Below are positions 1-8,187 of a stretch of DNA of 35,994 nucleotides, piece after piece. The notes beneath the pieces were generated by a model. The model saw only the letters and a list, made by a program, of their open reading frames with translations. It did not search any database and was not told where the DNA came from. Numbering within the stretch: the stretch's first letter is position 1; each line of letters begins with the position of its first letter. The stretch spans positions 1 through 35,994 of the forward strand of contig CAZWVA010000023.1 in NCBI GenBank assembly GCA_964636885.1. The letters are read 5' to 3'. A program made the translations under genes and the position numbers. Source of the stretch: CAZWVA01 sp964636885. GTDB lineage: Bacteria > Desulfobacterota_D > UBA1144 > Nemesobacterales > CSP1-2.

Positions 1-1
1 G

Positions 2-1186
2 TATGACAAGGCCATTTCAGACTACACAGAGGCCATACAACTCAATCCAAAGGATCCGGTAGTCTATAAAAACCGTGCCTTGGCCTATCACGATAAGGGT
101 GAATACAATAGATCCATCGCCGACTACACAGAGGCCATCCAGCTTGATCCAAAAGACGCTCTAACCTACAACGATCGAGGGGATACTTACTACAATAAAG
201 GCGAGTATGACAAGGCCATTTCAGACTACACAGAGGCTATCCGATTTGGTCTTAAGGATGCTGTAGTCTATCTAAACCGAGGCGATTCCTATCGCAATAA
301 GGGCGAATATGATAGAGCCATTGCGGACTACACGGCGGCTATCCGACTCAACCCGAAAGACGCTGTACCCTACAACAACCGTGGCTTTGCCTACTATAAT
401 ATGGGTGAATACGACCAGGCAATAGCCGATTACGCCGAAGCCATACGTCTCAATCCGAAAAACACGGTGGTCTACAGTAACCGTGGTTTAACCTATTATG
501 ATATGGGTGAATATGATAGAGCCATTGCGGACTTCACCGAAGTCATCCGTCTCAATCCAAAAGACGCTTTAACCTACAACGACCGGGGTAACGCCTACAT
601 GTTTAAGGGCGAGTATGACAGGGCTATTTCAGACTACACGGAGGTTATTCGGCTCGGTCTCAAGGATGCCGTAGTCTATAAAAATCGTGGAGATGCCTAC
701 CGTGCAATGGGTGAATACGATCGGGCTATTATAGACTATAACGAAGCAATCCAACTCGACCCAAAAGACGCTACGGCCTATAATAAGCGGGGGTTAGCCC
801 ACTATTTTAAAGGCGAATATGACAAGGCCATTACGGATTACGGTGAATCCATCCAGCTCAATGCGAAAGACGCTGTGGTCTACAGCAACCGTGGCTTTGC
901 CTATAATGACAAGGGCGAGTATGAAAAAGCCATCGCCGACTTCACCGAATCCATTCGACTTAATCTAAAAGACGCCGAACGCTATAACGGTCGTGGTTTG
1001 GCCTACTATAATATGGGCAGATATGAGCAGGCCATCACAGACTATACCGAGGCGATTCGACTCGACCCGAAATTCGCCGTGGCCTACAAAAACCGTAGTT
1101 TAGCCTATAAGAAAAGGGGTGAGTACGAAAAGGCCTTTACCGACTATACCCAAGCTGTCCGGCTCGACCCGAGGTTAGCCGACTAG
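2..1186 (+). CDS. TPR-repeat protein, 5' end outside window
   Basis: The reading frame is open from the first bases of the window, so the true start lies upstream. The apparent start at 80 is an internal Leu codon (TTG) inside a repeat. The visible 394 residues are almost entirely tandem 34-residue tetratricopeptide repeats, about eleven and a half of them. The unit has the pattern Y(D/E)(K/R)AI-DYTEAIRL-PKDAV-Y-NRG-AY--KGE. TPR arrays are protein-interaction scaffolds. No catalytic domain, signal peptide or membrane segment is visible in the part seen; a partner domain could lie in the missing N-terminus. It ends 122 bp before the SLOG-domain membrane protein on the same strand. Co-function is possible but unproven. 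The TPR family call is secure. Confidence 0.93.
   Translation, partial: YDKAISDYTEAIQLNPKDPVVYKNRALAYHDKGEYNRSIADYTEAIQLDPKDALTYNDRGDTYYNKGEYDKAISDYTEAIRFGLKDAVVYLNRGDSYRNKGEYDRAIADYTAAIRLNPKDAVPYNNRGFAYYNMGEYDQAIADYAEAIRLNPKNTVVYSNRGLTYYDMGEYDRAIADFTEVIRLNPKDALTYNDRGNAYMFKGEYDRAISDYTEVIRLGLKDAVVYKNRGDAYRAMGEYDRAIIDYNEAIQLDPKDATAYNKRGLAHYFKGEYDKAITDYGESIQLNAKDAVVYSNRGFAYNDKGEYEKAIADFTESIRLNLKDAERYNGRGLAYYNMGRYEQAITDYTEAIRLDPKFAVAYKNRSLAYKKRGEYEKAFTDYTQAVRLDPRLAD
2..1186 (+). repeat. 102-bp tandem repeat array encoding TPR units
   Basis: The TPR coding DNA is itself repetitive with a 102-bp period (34 codons). For example, the 30-odd bases starting at position 2 recur almost unchanged at 206, exactly two periods later. 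Repeats this similar at DNA level suggest recent duplication or gene conversion within the array, and they are prone to copy-number change and assembly collapse. Confidence 0.85.
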
Positions 1187-1308
1187 TGGATAGCCGATAG
1201 TATAAAACCCCTTTCGACTTTCGTTAAGAAAAGTCTAATATTACCCCGGCGCTCACGTGATTCGCACGCATTGGCAAATAGAAGACAAGGTCTAAGTGGA
1301 GGGACACC

Positions 1309-3087
1309 ATGGGTGACATGATACAAGGACTACTGCCACTAATAATTGGCGTTACCGGTCACCGCGACCTCTGTGATGGGGACCGTGAGGAACTGGAAGA
1401 TCAGGTACGCGGCGTCTTTAAGGAGATTAGAGAAAACCACCCCCATACACCTATGATTCTCCTCTCCCCATTGGCTGAAGGGGCAGACCGGCTTGTCGCA
1501 CGAGTGGCCTTAGATTCTGGCATTCCCCTTTTCGTCCCACTTCCCATGCCCAGAACCCTGTACGAAAAGGATTTTCAAACATCCGCTTCCCAGGCCGAAT
1601 TTAACGATCTGATTCAACAGGCAAAGCAATGGTTTGAACTGCCCTTGGTTGAAGGTAATACCGAAGAAGACATTAGGGAACACGGGAAGAAGCGAGACCT
1701 ACAATACGAAGCCGTGGGGAAGTTCATCGTTCACAATAGCCAGATCCTTATCGCTTTATGGGATGGTGAGCCTTCAGAGCTTGTAGGAGGCACAGCGCAG
1801 ATCGTCAATTATTGGCTAAGGGACTTCCCCAAAAGCACCTCATCACTACTAAACCCACCGGATCCGGTACAAAGCGGTCCTCTCTACCATATCGTGACGC
1901 CAAGAATCAAAAATCCCAATCCGGACAGGGCCAGAACCCGCCAAAAGCTTTTCCCCGAAGGCTATACCAGCGATAAAGAAGCCGAGAATCTATACCAAAG
2001 GATCTACGATAGTATAGAGAGATTTAACAGGGATGCATCCGATTTCCAATCCGAGTTTGCGGTGAAGCGAGAGAGCGGTAAGGCGTACCTGCTCCCTCAG
2101 TCGGAAGCGGAAAGTCTGCCTAATGATCTCAAATTCGTTAGAGAGCTTTATGCTACAGCGGATACCCTGGCCCTATACTTCCAGCGCAAGACACTAGAGA
2201 CGTTGAAGACCTTACTTATACTAGCCTTTGGAGCCGTGGTCTTTTTTGAACTCTATAACCTTATATGGCACCAAATCCATGCTCTACTGTTCTTCTATCC
2301 CGTACTGCTGTGCGTGGCTTTTTTTTACTATTGGAGGGCCAAGCGAGGTGACTATCAGAATAAATACCAGGATTATCGCGCCTTAGCAGAAGGTCTACGG
2401 GTGCAGTTTTTCTGGCGCCTCGCCGGCCTAAATACCTCCGTTGAGGAACACTACCTAGGAAAGCAAAGGAGGGAGTTGGATTGGATCCGAGGAGCTATCC
2501 GGACCTGTTGGAGCATAACCGGGGGTGAAACACACCACACGGTAAGCCCAAGCACAGTGCCAGAGTACATACGGAGAATTCGACTCGTCCTTAAACACTG
2601 GGTGGAGGATCAATACACCTACTTCAACAAAGCGGCGCGGCGCGATAAAGAACAGGCTGAGTTACTGGAGCTATTGCGTAACTCTTCCTTTTGGTTCAGC
2701 TTGGTACTAGCCTTCCTCATGGCACTTGTCCTCTGCATCCTTCGGCTTTGGCTACCCGATTTCAACAATCGGTTAGAGCACTACGGGTCGATACATGGCC
2801 TACTGCTCATTGCAATAGTAAGTCTACCTGCAGTCATAGCCGCTGTGCTCTATACATACGCTGAGAAAAAGGCCCTATCCGCTCAGGCCAAGCAATACGC
2901 GGCGATGATAATCCCGTTTGGCAGGGCCAGAGACCGCTTGCGGAACCTGTTAAGCTATGGTGAATATGACTCTATAAAATATAAAGAATCGCAGATCCTC
3001 GTGGAGGAATTGGGCAAGGAAGCCCTGGTAGAAAACGGAGACTGGGTACTCATGCACCGCGATCGACCACTGGAGGTACTTCGATAA
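1309..3087 (+). CDS. SLOG-domain protein with two 2TM (SLATT-like) modules
   Basis: A 592-residue protein. The N-terminus has a SLOG/LOG-type Rossmann signature: GVTGHRD (14-20), SPLAEGADR (53-61), ALWDG (149-153) and GGT (160-162). This family binds nucleotides or nucleotide-derived ligands. The C-terminal half carries two transmembrane hairpins: TM1-2 at about 300-318 and 325-342, and TM3-4 at about 461-480 and 497-516. After the first hairpin comes a charged helix (YRALAEGLRVQFFWRLAG, 356-373) like that of SLATT 2TM domains. SLOG-SLATT proteins have been predicted computationally to be membrane-disrupting effectors in nucleotide-second-messenger conflict systems; function here is inference. 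A GGAGGG ribosome site lies just upstream of the ATG at 1309, favouring it over the ATG at 1318. It follows the TPR gene. No CD-NTase-like gene is visible. Confidence 0.72.
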   Translation: MGDMIQGLLPLIIGVTGHRDLCDGDREELEDQVRGVFKEIRENHPHTPMILLSPLAEGADRLVARVALDSGIPLFVPLPMPRTLYEKDFQTSASQAEFNDLIQQAKQWFELPLVEGNTEEDIREHGKKRDLQYEAVGKFIVHNSQILIALWDGEPSELVGGTAQIVNYWLRDFPKSTSSLLNPPDPVQSGPLYHIVTPRIKNPNPDRARTRQKLFPEGYTSDKEAENLYQRIYDSIERFNRDASDFQSEFAVKRESGKAYLLPQSEAESLPNDLKFVRELYATADTLALYFQRKTLETLKTLLILAFGAVVFFELYNLIWHQIHALLFFYPVLLCVAFFYYWRAKRGDYQNKYQDYRALAEGLRVQFFWRLAGLNTSVEEHYLGKQRRELDWIRGAIRTCWSITGGETHHTVSPSTVPEYIRRIRLVLKHWVEDQYTYFNKAARRDKEQAELLELLRNSSFWFSLVLAFLMALVLCILRLWLPDFNNRLEHYGSIHGLLLIAIVSLPAVIAAVLYTYAEKKALSAQAKQYAAMIIPFGRARDRLRNLLSYGEYDSIKYKESQILVEELGKEALVENGDWVLMHRDRPLEVLR

Positions 3088-3182
3088 ACGTTATAGATAG
3101 CAAGAGGTATCATCCGATTTCTCTCCTCAAGAATATAAGGTAGAGGCGATTTTTATGAGAGAAGAAGGCAAATCCGGACGGG

Positions 3183-3764
3183 TTAATACGTGATTCTTTT
3201 CCTGCTCCTAAACTCTCTTTTCACTAATAAACCCCGATTTTTCATCTCCTCCATTATTGTTTTCAATGTATCTACGTCCGTCACCTCTAGTCCGAACTTA
3301 TCCAGCACTGTTTCTAGGGATTCCACACCATGCATCAACCAGGTAACGTCCTTTGCGTGGCTTATATCGTAGTAACCCCACACAACAAAGGGTAAATCGT
3401 ACCCATCCTCCTGATTCAGCCTGTAAAATCCCTCTCTATATGCCGGCGTCTTATCCCCATATCCCCAAGGGTCAATCTCGGTGGAAAGATCCGCTTCTCT
3501 TATATCACATTCCTCCCCATGCTTTTTACTAAGGTATTCTTTAAGAGCATCGGCTTCTTCTTCAGTAAAGAGCTCTTGTAGGTTTTTCTCGGATATATAG
3601 AGCGGGTTATCCCGATCCTTTAGATAACCATTTATCAGCTTTTCATACGAAGCGATTGGATTCTCCCTATAAACGACAAACCAGTGAATCTCTACCCCAT
3701 CGTATGTTCTCCCTCTGTGAGGGAAATTATTAACTGTAGATACCACTCTAAACAACTTTATCAT
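3183..3764 (-). CDS. hypothetical protein, 193 aa
   Basis: I do not recognise a family. The protein is soluble-looking, without signal peptide or membrane segment. It is acidic in the middle, rich in aromatic residues (WGYGDKTPAYREGFYRL, FVVWGYYDI), and ends in a basic tail (KREFRSRKRITY). A helical, regularly charged segment (LETVLDKFGL through EEMKNRG) resembles a small helix bundle. The start at 3764 is ATG with a weak upstream purine run. It lies alone on the minus strand between plus-strand genes, so it is probably monocistronic. Coding status rests on ORF length and sensible composition only. Confidence 0.6.
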   Translation of the reverse strand: MIKLFRVVSTVNNFPHRGRTYDGVEIHWFVVYRENPIASYEKLINGYLKDRDNPLYISEKNLQELFTEEEADALKEYLSKKHGEECDIREADLSTEIDPWGYGDKTPAYREGFYRLNQEDGYDLPFVVWGYYDISHAKDVTWLMHGVESLETVLDKFGLEVTDVDTLKTIMEEMKNRGLLVKREFRSRKRITY

Positions 3765-3962
3765 GTTTTACGGTTCCCTTAGACTTATTCGTCTCTTGAT
3801 TTGTTAGACCATCCGGGGTCTATACCCACATTATTTATAAAACAATCCGAGAATAAATAAATTAGACTTTGGTTAGATTTTTAGATCAGGGAGTCAGCCT
3901 GTCTTTAAAAACATATCACTTTAGTAGTAATGCCGCTTAGTGGCTTTCTTTAGTGCCACGTG

Positions 3963-3968
3963 TATAAT
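3963..3968 (+). promoter_or_regulatory. possible -10 element upstream of the LOG gene
   Basis: A perfect TATAAT lies 38 bp before the LOG gene start. No good -35 is visible at 16-18 bp. A short inverted repeat GTGGC/GCCAC (3940-3944 and 3955-3959) ends just upstream of it and could be a regulator site. The 3765-4005 gap otherwise shows no gene. Confidence 0.3.
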
Positions 3969-4005
3969 TAGGGTGCTGTGAAAAAGGGTTTATCCGACGC
4001 AACCA

Positions 4006-4590
4006 ATGATAAGACGGATTTGCATCTTTTGTGGTTCTAATAGCGGAGTGCGTACAGCATACAGGGATACGGCACGTCGTATGGCTGTTACACTGGTCCA
4101 AAGGGGTATAGGTATCGTCTACGGCGGTGGACGTATAGGGTTAATGGGTATCATCGCGGATTCGGCAATCGCCGAGGGAGGGGAAGTCATAGGGGTGATC
4201 CCTAAGTCCCTTGTTGCTAGAGAGGTGGCGCATGAGGGGCTTACGGATCTGCAGATCGTAGGATCAATGCACGAACGCAAGGCCTTGATGGCAAAGCTTT
4301 CCGATGCGTTCATAGCACTTCCAGGAGGCTTTGGCACCTTAGAGGAATTCTCCGAGGTTCTTACTTGGGCACAGCTTGGCCTACATCAAAAGCCGTGTGG
4401 AATCCTAAATGTCGAGGGTTTTTATAATCCATTGCTCACGCTGTTTAACCATGCTGTAGTAGAAGGGTTTGTTCGACCCGATCACCGTTTGCTGGTGATT
4501 GTGGAGCGAGATCCAGAACGCTTGCTTGAGTTGCTGACCAGATATAAACCCCCAACGCTGGAGAAGTGGATTGAACGTGACGAGACATGA
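4006..4590 (+). CDS. LOG family nucleoside 5'-monophosphate phosphoribohydrolase (TIGR00730)
   Basis: A 194-residue cytosolic Rossmann protein with the family hallmarks in order: FCGSNSG near the N-terminus (8-14), GGGRIGLMG (40-48), MHERK (88-92) and the diagnostic PGGFGTLEE (106-114). The Arg of MHERK and the Glu residues of PGGxGTxxE are the active-site positions in LOG enzymes. These release free base from cytokinin-type or other nucleoside monophosphates; bacterial members often serve in nucleotide salvage or clean-up. Length is normal for the family. The ATG at 4006 is the first Met and the ribosome site is weak. It belongs to the same SLOG superfamily as the 1309-3087 protein, but here it is stand-alone with the complete catalytic motif. 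Confidence 0.93.
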   Translation: MIRRICIFCGSNSGVRTAYRDTARRMAVTLVQRGIGIVYGGGRIGLMGIIADSAIAEGGEVIGVIPKSLVAREVAHEGLTDLQIVGSMHERKALMAKLSDAFIALPGGFGTLEEFSEVLTWAQLGLHQKPCGILNVEGFYNPLLTLFNHAVVEGFVRPDHRLLVIVERDPERLLELLTRYKPPTLEKWIERDET

Positions 4591-4744
4591 TCGTCCTTTC
4601 CTTCAAGACCAGTCGGTTTAGACAAAAGTAGTAGCATTATACAAACAACCCAGACTCTTTTCATAGAGAAAACTGCCCTAAGGTCTTATTGCCCTCTTTC
4701 AGATTATGGTGTTTATTTTTAGCGATAATACAGATGGAGTTACA

Positions 4745-5044
4745 ATGATAGACAGAAGATCTTCAAAACGGTTTCCAGCGAAAAAGAAAATCAGATTTGG
4801 GATATCCGAGCCAAAATTTTTAGCCCATACCTTAAACATCTCCGAGGAAGGAGCCGCTATAGTATCTAAAAACGTGTTTCTTCCCGATACGATAGTTATA
4901 GTCAAACTGTATGCAAAAAGCTGGTTTATGGTGCTTGACGGTATTATTACATGGCTACTACCCGATCTGTCAACGAATCGTTATAAGATGGGGATAAGAT
5001 TCTCAAAAGCCATCCGCGAATTTGAAAGACACCCAGTTCATTAG
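4745..5044 (+). CDS. PilZ-domain protein (putative c-di-GMP receptor)
   Basis: A single-domain protein of 99 residues from the preferred start. It shows both c-di-GMP-binding signatures of PilZ: an RxxxR box at the N-terminus (RRSSKR, residues 4-9) and the D/NxSxxG box (NISEEG, 31-36), followed by the usual late MGIRF strand. PilZ domains bind cyclic di-GMP and act on motility, exopolysaccharide or other targets; the target here is unknown. I chose ATG 4745 because a GGAG ribosome site sits 7-8 bases before it. An upstream in-frame ATG at 4706 would add 13 hydrophobic residues without a ribosome site. It sits alone after the LOG gene. Confidence 0.85.
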   Translation: MIDRRSSKRFPAKKKIRFGISEPKFLAHTLNISEEGAAIVSKNVFLPDTIVIVKLYAKSWFMVLDGIITWLLPDLSTNRYKMGIRFSKAIREFERHPVH

Positions 5045-5503
5045 TTCCGCGTTTCTCAACGGTTCCTTTGGAAGGGTTCATCTTGATACGGTTTGATAAG
5101 TATCTCTACAAAAACGCTTAAGAGGCCATTGCCGGTATAATAGATTTAGAAAATACGTTAGAATATCACTTTTGACATAAGTAAAAACATAACCGAAGCC
5201 GTATTTACTTTAACATTCTAAATAACGATAATAAAACCAATCCACATGTTCTATGACACGAGACAGAAGCTATAAAACCACCCTTCTTTGAAAGAATAGC
5301 TGGCCTGTTACCCTCGTGTTTTCCCCGCCCAAACTACATTTTGAATTCAAGAACACCGAAGGGAGTGTGAAGCCAAATAAAGCATTGGTTAGGAAAGTGG
5401 TAATTATTTAAATACACCACCTTGTTACTGTAAGAGAGAAGAAAGAATCTTTATGCATAAGATGGGATTAAATGTCGGGAGTGCAGATAGAAAGGAGGAA
5501 ACT
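5045..5503. other. 459-bp AT-rich gap with no recognisable gene
   Basis: No ORF with family resemblance, RNA gene or strong hairpin terminator was seen. There are isolated promoter-like hexamers (TTGACA at 5172-5177, TATAAT at 5136-5141) without properly spaced partners. It probably contains the promoter of the secreted NHL/RTX-like gene downstream. Confidence 0.4.
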
Positions 5504-6781
5504 ATGGTGAAAAATAGGTTATTTTTATCGAGTTTATTGATGTTTTTATTATGGTTAATAGAAACCAAATCGACAACCGCTCAAAGTTTCCTATTTAGCA
5601 TTCCTTTAGGACAGCCTACTTTAACAGATGACAGAGCCATTGCGGTCGATGTTGACGGGAATATATACGTTGCCCTTGGGAACGTTAATCAGGTGGTTAA
5701 GATAGCCCCTGACGGAACTGAGTTATTGCGTATAGGCACTCTTGGTACAGGGAACGGCCAGTTTAATTCTCCAAGAGGGGTAGCGGTGGACGCCTCCGGG
5801 AACATTTACGTTGTGGATACAAACAATAACCGCATCCAGGTATTTGATCCAAATGGAGGATTCCTCTTTAAGTTCGGTTCCTTTGGCACAGGGAACGGCC
5901 AGTTTAATTCTCCAAGAGGGGTAGCGGTGGACGCCTCCGGGAACATTTACGTCGCAGATACCGACAATCATCGCATACAGAAATTCGATCCGAGTGGTAG
6001 GCTCCTTCTCAAGTTCGGCATCCTTGGTGCAGGAGATGGCGAGTTTTATTTTCCGCACGGAGTATCGGTGGACGACTCTGGAAAGATATACGTTGCAGAC
6101 AGGAGCAACCATCGTGTCCAGGTTTTTGAAGACGCTGATGGAGATGGTGTTATAGAGAATGATAATTGTCCATTTGATGCTAACCCCGGTCAGGAAGACC
6201 TAGATGGTGACGGTTTGGGAGATGTATGCGACAACGATGACGATAACGACGGGGCTTTAGATGGAGTTGACAATTGTCCTATAATTTCCAATCCGGGTCA
6301 GGAGGATACTGACGGAGACGGTATAGGAGATGCCTGTGATACCGTACCACAAACCACCTGTAATGGACTCGTCCCAACCATGGGCTGCACGGTAAACGGA
6401 GTTTCAAACCAACTCTGTCAGGGTACTAGCGGCAACGATGTTATAGATGGGAATGCAAGCAACAACGTGATAGTCGGCTTGGGCGGAAAAGATAAAATAA
6501 ACGGTAAAGGGGGAAACGACATAATCTGTGGTGGCAACGGTAACGATACAATCAAAGGAGGTGGTGGAATGGACACGTTGTTTGGAGATGCGGGTAACGA
6601 TATTATTGACGGCGGTAGCAGTGCCGACCAGTTGTTTGGTGGGAATGGAAATGACACCCTAAAAGGTGGGGACGGAGACGACAAATTGGATGGAGGAATC
6701 GATGCCGATACCTGTGATGGAGGCAATCATATTAAGGGTGATACTGCCACGGATTGCGAAACAGTAACTAATGTGCCTTGA
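5504..6781 (+). CDS. secreted NHL / thrombospondin-3 / RTX-like calcium-binding protein
   Basis: A 425-residue modular exported protein. Residues 1-28 form a signal peptide (basic MVKNR, hydrophobic LLMFLLWLI, TTAQS cleavage region). Residues 44-208 hold about four NHL beta-propeller repeats (SPRGVAVDASGNIYVADT...HRIQKFDPSG). Residues 209-282 hold thrombospondin type-3 calcium repeats (DADGDGV, DNCP, DLDGDGLGD). Residues 308-405 hold RTX-like GGxGxDxl nonapeptides (GGNGNDTIKGGGGMD, GGNGNDTLKGGDGDD). Paired Cys residues suggest disulfides. Four blades are too few for a closed propeller, so it may oligomerise or be a stub. I chose ATG 5504 because AAAGGAGG precedes it by a few bases and it places the signal peptide correctly; an upstream ATG at 5453 adds 17 hydrophilic residues. 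It is likely a cell-surface or matrix protein; its ligand is unknown. Confidence 0.85.
   Translation: MVKNRLFLSSLLMFLLWLIETKSTTAQSFLFSIPLGQPTLTDDRAIAVDVDGNIYVALGNVNQVVKIAPDGTELLRIGTLGTGNGQFNSPRGVAVDASGNIYVVDTNNNRIQVFDPNGGFLFKFGSFGTGNGQFNSPRGVAVDASGNIYVADTDNHRIQKFDPSGRLLLKFGILGAGDGEFYFPHGVSVDDSGKIYVADRSNHRVQVFEDADGDGVIENDNCPFDANPGQEDLDGDGLGDVCDNDDDNDGALDGVDNCPIISNPGQEDTDGDGIGDACDTVPQTTCNGLVPTMGCTVNGVSNQLCQGTSGNDVIDGNASNNVIVGLGGKDKINGKGGNDIICGGNGNDTIKGGGGMDTLFGDAGNDIIDGGSSADQLFGGNGNDTLKGGDGDDKLDGGIDADTCDGGNHIKGDTATDCETVTNVP
5747..5952 (+). repeat. 65-bp exact direct repeat within the NHL region
   Basis: Positions 5747-5811 and 5888-5952 are identical over 65 bases, offset by 141 bp (47 codons, one NHL repeat). 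This indicates a recent in-frame duplication or conversion of one NHL unit. Confidence 0.9.
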
Positions 6782-6970
6782 TAGAGACAAATCGTGGCGG
6801 GGGTTGGACGGCTCTGGACTGTTTTTCTATATCAACTACCAAGAACTTGCCCGTCTTTTAGTTTTATTTTGAACATCTAATTACTATTCCCTGATGAAAA
6901 AGTCCGGACAAAAGGTTTACCTCCAGAGTATCGTATGACATAAGGCCCGGTATAAACCCTACCAAGGTCT

Positions 6971-6989
6971 AATTCAATTTGAATTGACA
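6971..6989 (+). promoter_or_regulatory. palindrome overlapping a -35-like TTGACA
   Basis: AATTCAA (6971-6977) and TTGAATT (6979-6985) form a perfect inverted repeat around one base. The last bases are shared with TTGACA (6984-6989), 38 bp before the receiver gene. No convincing -10 at 16-18 bp is visible (the best is TATGGG). It could be an operator for the downstream gene. Confidence 0.3.
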
Positions 6990-7027
6990 CGGCAGTACTC
7001 TTTTTGCCTATGGGGGTAGAAAAATAG

Positions 7028-7411
7028 ATGACAAAGAGAAAAAAGAAAGGCGACAAGAAAAGGATCCTGGTTATAGATGATGATAAAATAGTAGTCGAAC
7101 TTGTAAAGAAAATCCTGAAGCGAGCGGGGTTTGAGGTAGAGACTGCAAGAGACGGGGTAGAAGGCCTAGAAAAGATAAAGCAAGGCGTATATAACGCGAT
7201 AGTCTCTAACTTGAATATGCCAAGAATGAAGGGAGATAAGCTATATCTGGAGGTTCAAAAATCGAATCCTGATTTAGCAAAGAAGACAATATTCATCTCA
7301 GGATATATAACCGATTTTATAAGGTCAACCGGAAACAGGTTTTTAAAGAAACCCTTTTCTTCTCAAGAACTCATAGAAGCGGTTAATGAAGTCATCGCAT
7401 CTCATGAATGA
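7028..7411 (+). CDS. stand-alone receiver-domain protein lacking the phospho-acceptor Asp
   Basis: A 127-residue CheY-like single receiver domain with no output domain. The acidic pocket (ILVIDDDK, Asp17-19), the Thr/Ser switch (IFISGY, Ser91) and the conserved Lys before Pro (FLKKPF, Lys108) are present. The phosphorylation position in the D-x-x-M-P motif reads N-L-N-M-P, so residue 61 is Asn (codon AAC) instead of Asp. Receivers of this type usually signal without phosphorylation or act as locked conformers. The basic N-terminus MTKRKKKGDKKR is unusual. No histidine kinase lies next to it. The ATG at 7028 has a GGGGGTAGA-type upstream purine stretch. The fold is secure; the signalling role is unknown. 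Confidence 0.9.
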   Translation: MTKRKKKGDKKRILVIDDDKIVVELVKKILKRAGFEVETARDGVEGLEKIKQGVYNAIVSNLNMPRMKGDKLYLEVQKSNPDLAKKTIFISGYITDFIRSTGNRFLKKPFSSQELIEAVNEVIASHE

Positions 7412-7912
7412 CCCAATCCTGAGAAACAAAGCCCGTACAAACCCGTTTATTATACCGTTTTTGTAAGGATGTTCTTCATTGTTTACCCGTTCCTCTATCA
7501 GAGATCATCGGATTCGGTATAGTCTACTCTATTGAAGACAAAGTATTATTAATGATCTTAATTGATTACCATTATTAGTTAGAGTAAAATCTTATAATCC
7601 TAGCTAATCTCCGACACTCAGATTTGAACGTTAAATTCGGTTTTATCTAGTAATTATGAGGATTTACGGTGTTTTTCGAGGTTTAATCTATCTAATAATG
7701 AGTAAGTTGCTGTTAGAACAGGATAATTGTGTTATCTATCCCTCCACTTTTTTTTCACTTGGTTAGAGGTTTAATCCACACCATCGGTTTAAGCGCTACT
7801 ATACTCCAACGCTAACTGTTGTCACTGTTCAGCGGATCAAGGTTGTAGGTAGATAATGGGTAGGCACTGACGGGTAAGCTATTCTGGCTGTGTCGTAACT
7901 CCCTGAAATTCT
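7412..7912. other. 501-bp gap with no recognisable gene
   Basis: AT-rich sequence between the receiver gene and tRNA-Glu. I see no ORF with a family match, no repeat array and no strong hairpin with a T tract. It contains the 3' trailer side of the tRNA unit transcribed from the minus strand. Confidence 0.4.
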
Positions 7913-7990
7913 TGGCGTCCCCGACGGGATTTGAACCCGTGTTACCGCCTTGAAAGGGCGGTGTCCTAGGCCGAGCTAGACGACGGGGAC
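7913..7990 (-). tRNA. tRNA-Glu (anticodon TTC)
   Basis: On the minus strand the 7-bp acceptor stem pairs GTCCCCG with CGGGGAC. The T-arm contains GGTTCAAATCC. The anticodon stem pairs CCGCC with GGCGG around the loop CTTTCAA, giving anticodon TTC (plus-strand 7952-7954). The discriminator is G (7916), as expected for Glu, and the 3' CCA is encoded (7913-7915). It lies downstream of tRNA-Lys on the same strand and is probably co-transcribed with it. Confidence 0.96.
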
Positions 7991-8096
7991 AAAAAACAGT
8001 AAAGGATTAAAAGCCTGGATTTAAGAGCTAAGCTCCAACGATTCTTATCCACCATTACTTATCGCTCTATACCATTAACCCATAACCTCTCATTAT

Positions 8097-8173
8097 TGGT
8101 GAGCCGTGCAGGACTCGAACCTGCGACCCTCTGCTTAAAAGGCAGATGCTCTACCAGCCTGAGCTAACGGCTC
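8097..8173 (-). tRNA. tRNA-Lys (anticodon TTT)
   Basis: On the minus strand the acceptor stem pairs GAGCCGT with ACGGCTC. The D-arm has TAGCTCAGGCTGGTAGAGC and the T-arm has GGTTCGAGTCC. The anticodon loop is CTTTTAA on a TCTGC/GCAGA stem, so the anticodon is TTT (plus-strand 8137-8139). The discriminator is A (8100) and CCA is encoded (8097-8099). It is the first gene of a two-tRNA unit. Confidence 0.97.
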
Positions 8174-8187
8174 AATATAACCCCAAA

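Noticed and set aside
2..1186. Regular repeats that could suggest a CRISPR array
   Set aside because: The period is 102 bp, the frame is open throughout and the units translate as TPR motifs. No short direct repeats with unrelated spacers are present.
1309..4590. A complete nucleotide-signal defence system linking the SLOG-2TM protein and the LOG gene
   Set aside because: The LOG gene has full catalytic motifs of ordinary salvage enzymes and is separated by a minus-strand gene. No CD-NTase, nuclease or other sensor is present.
5172..5177. TTGACA in the 5045-5503 gap as a promoter
   Set aside because: No -10 hexamer is found at 16-18 bp, and a TATAAT at 5136-5141 lies on the wrong side.
5453..5503. 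Earlier start for the NHL/RTX-like protein
   Set aside because: It would put 17 hydrophilic residues before the signal peptide, and the strong AAAGGAGG belongs to ATG 5504.
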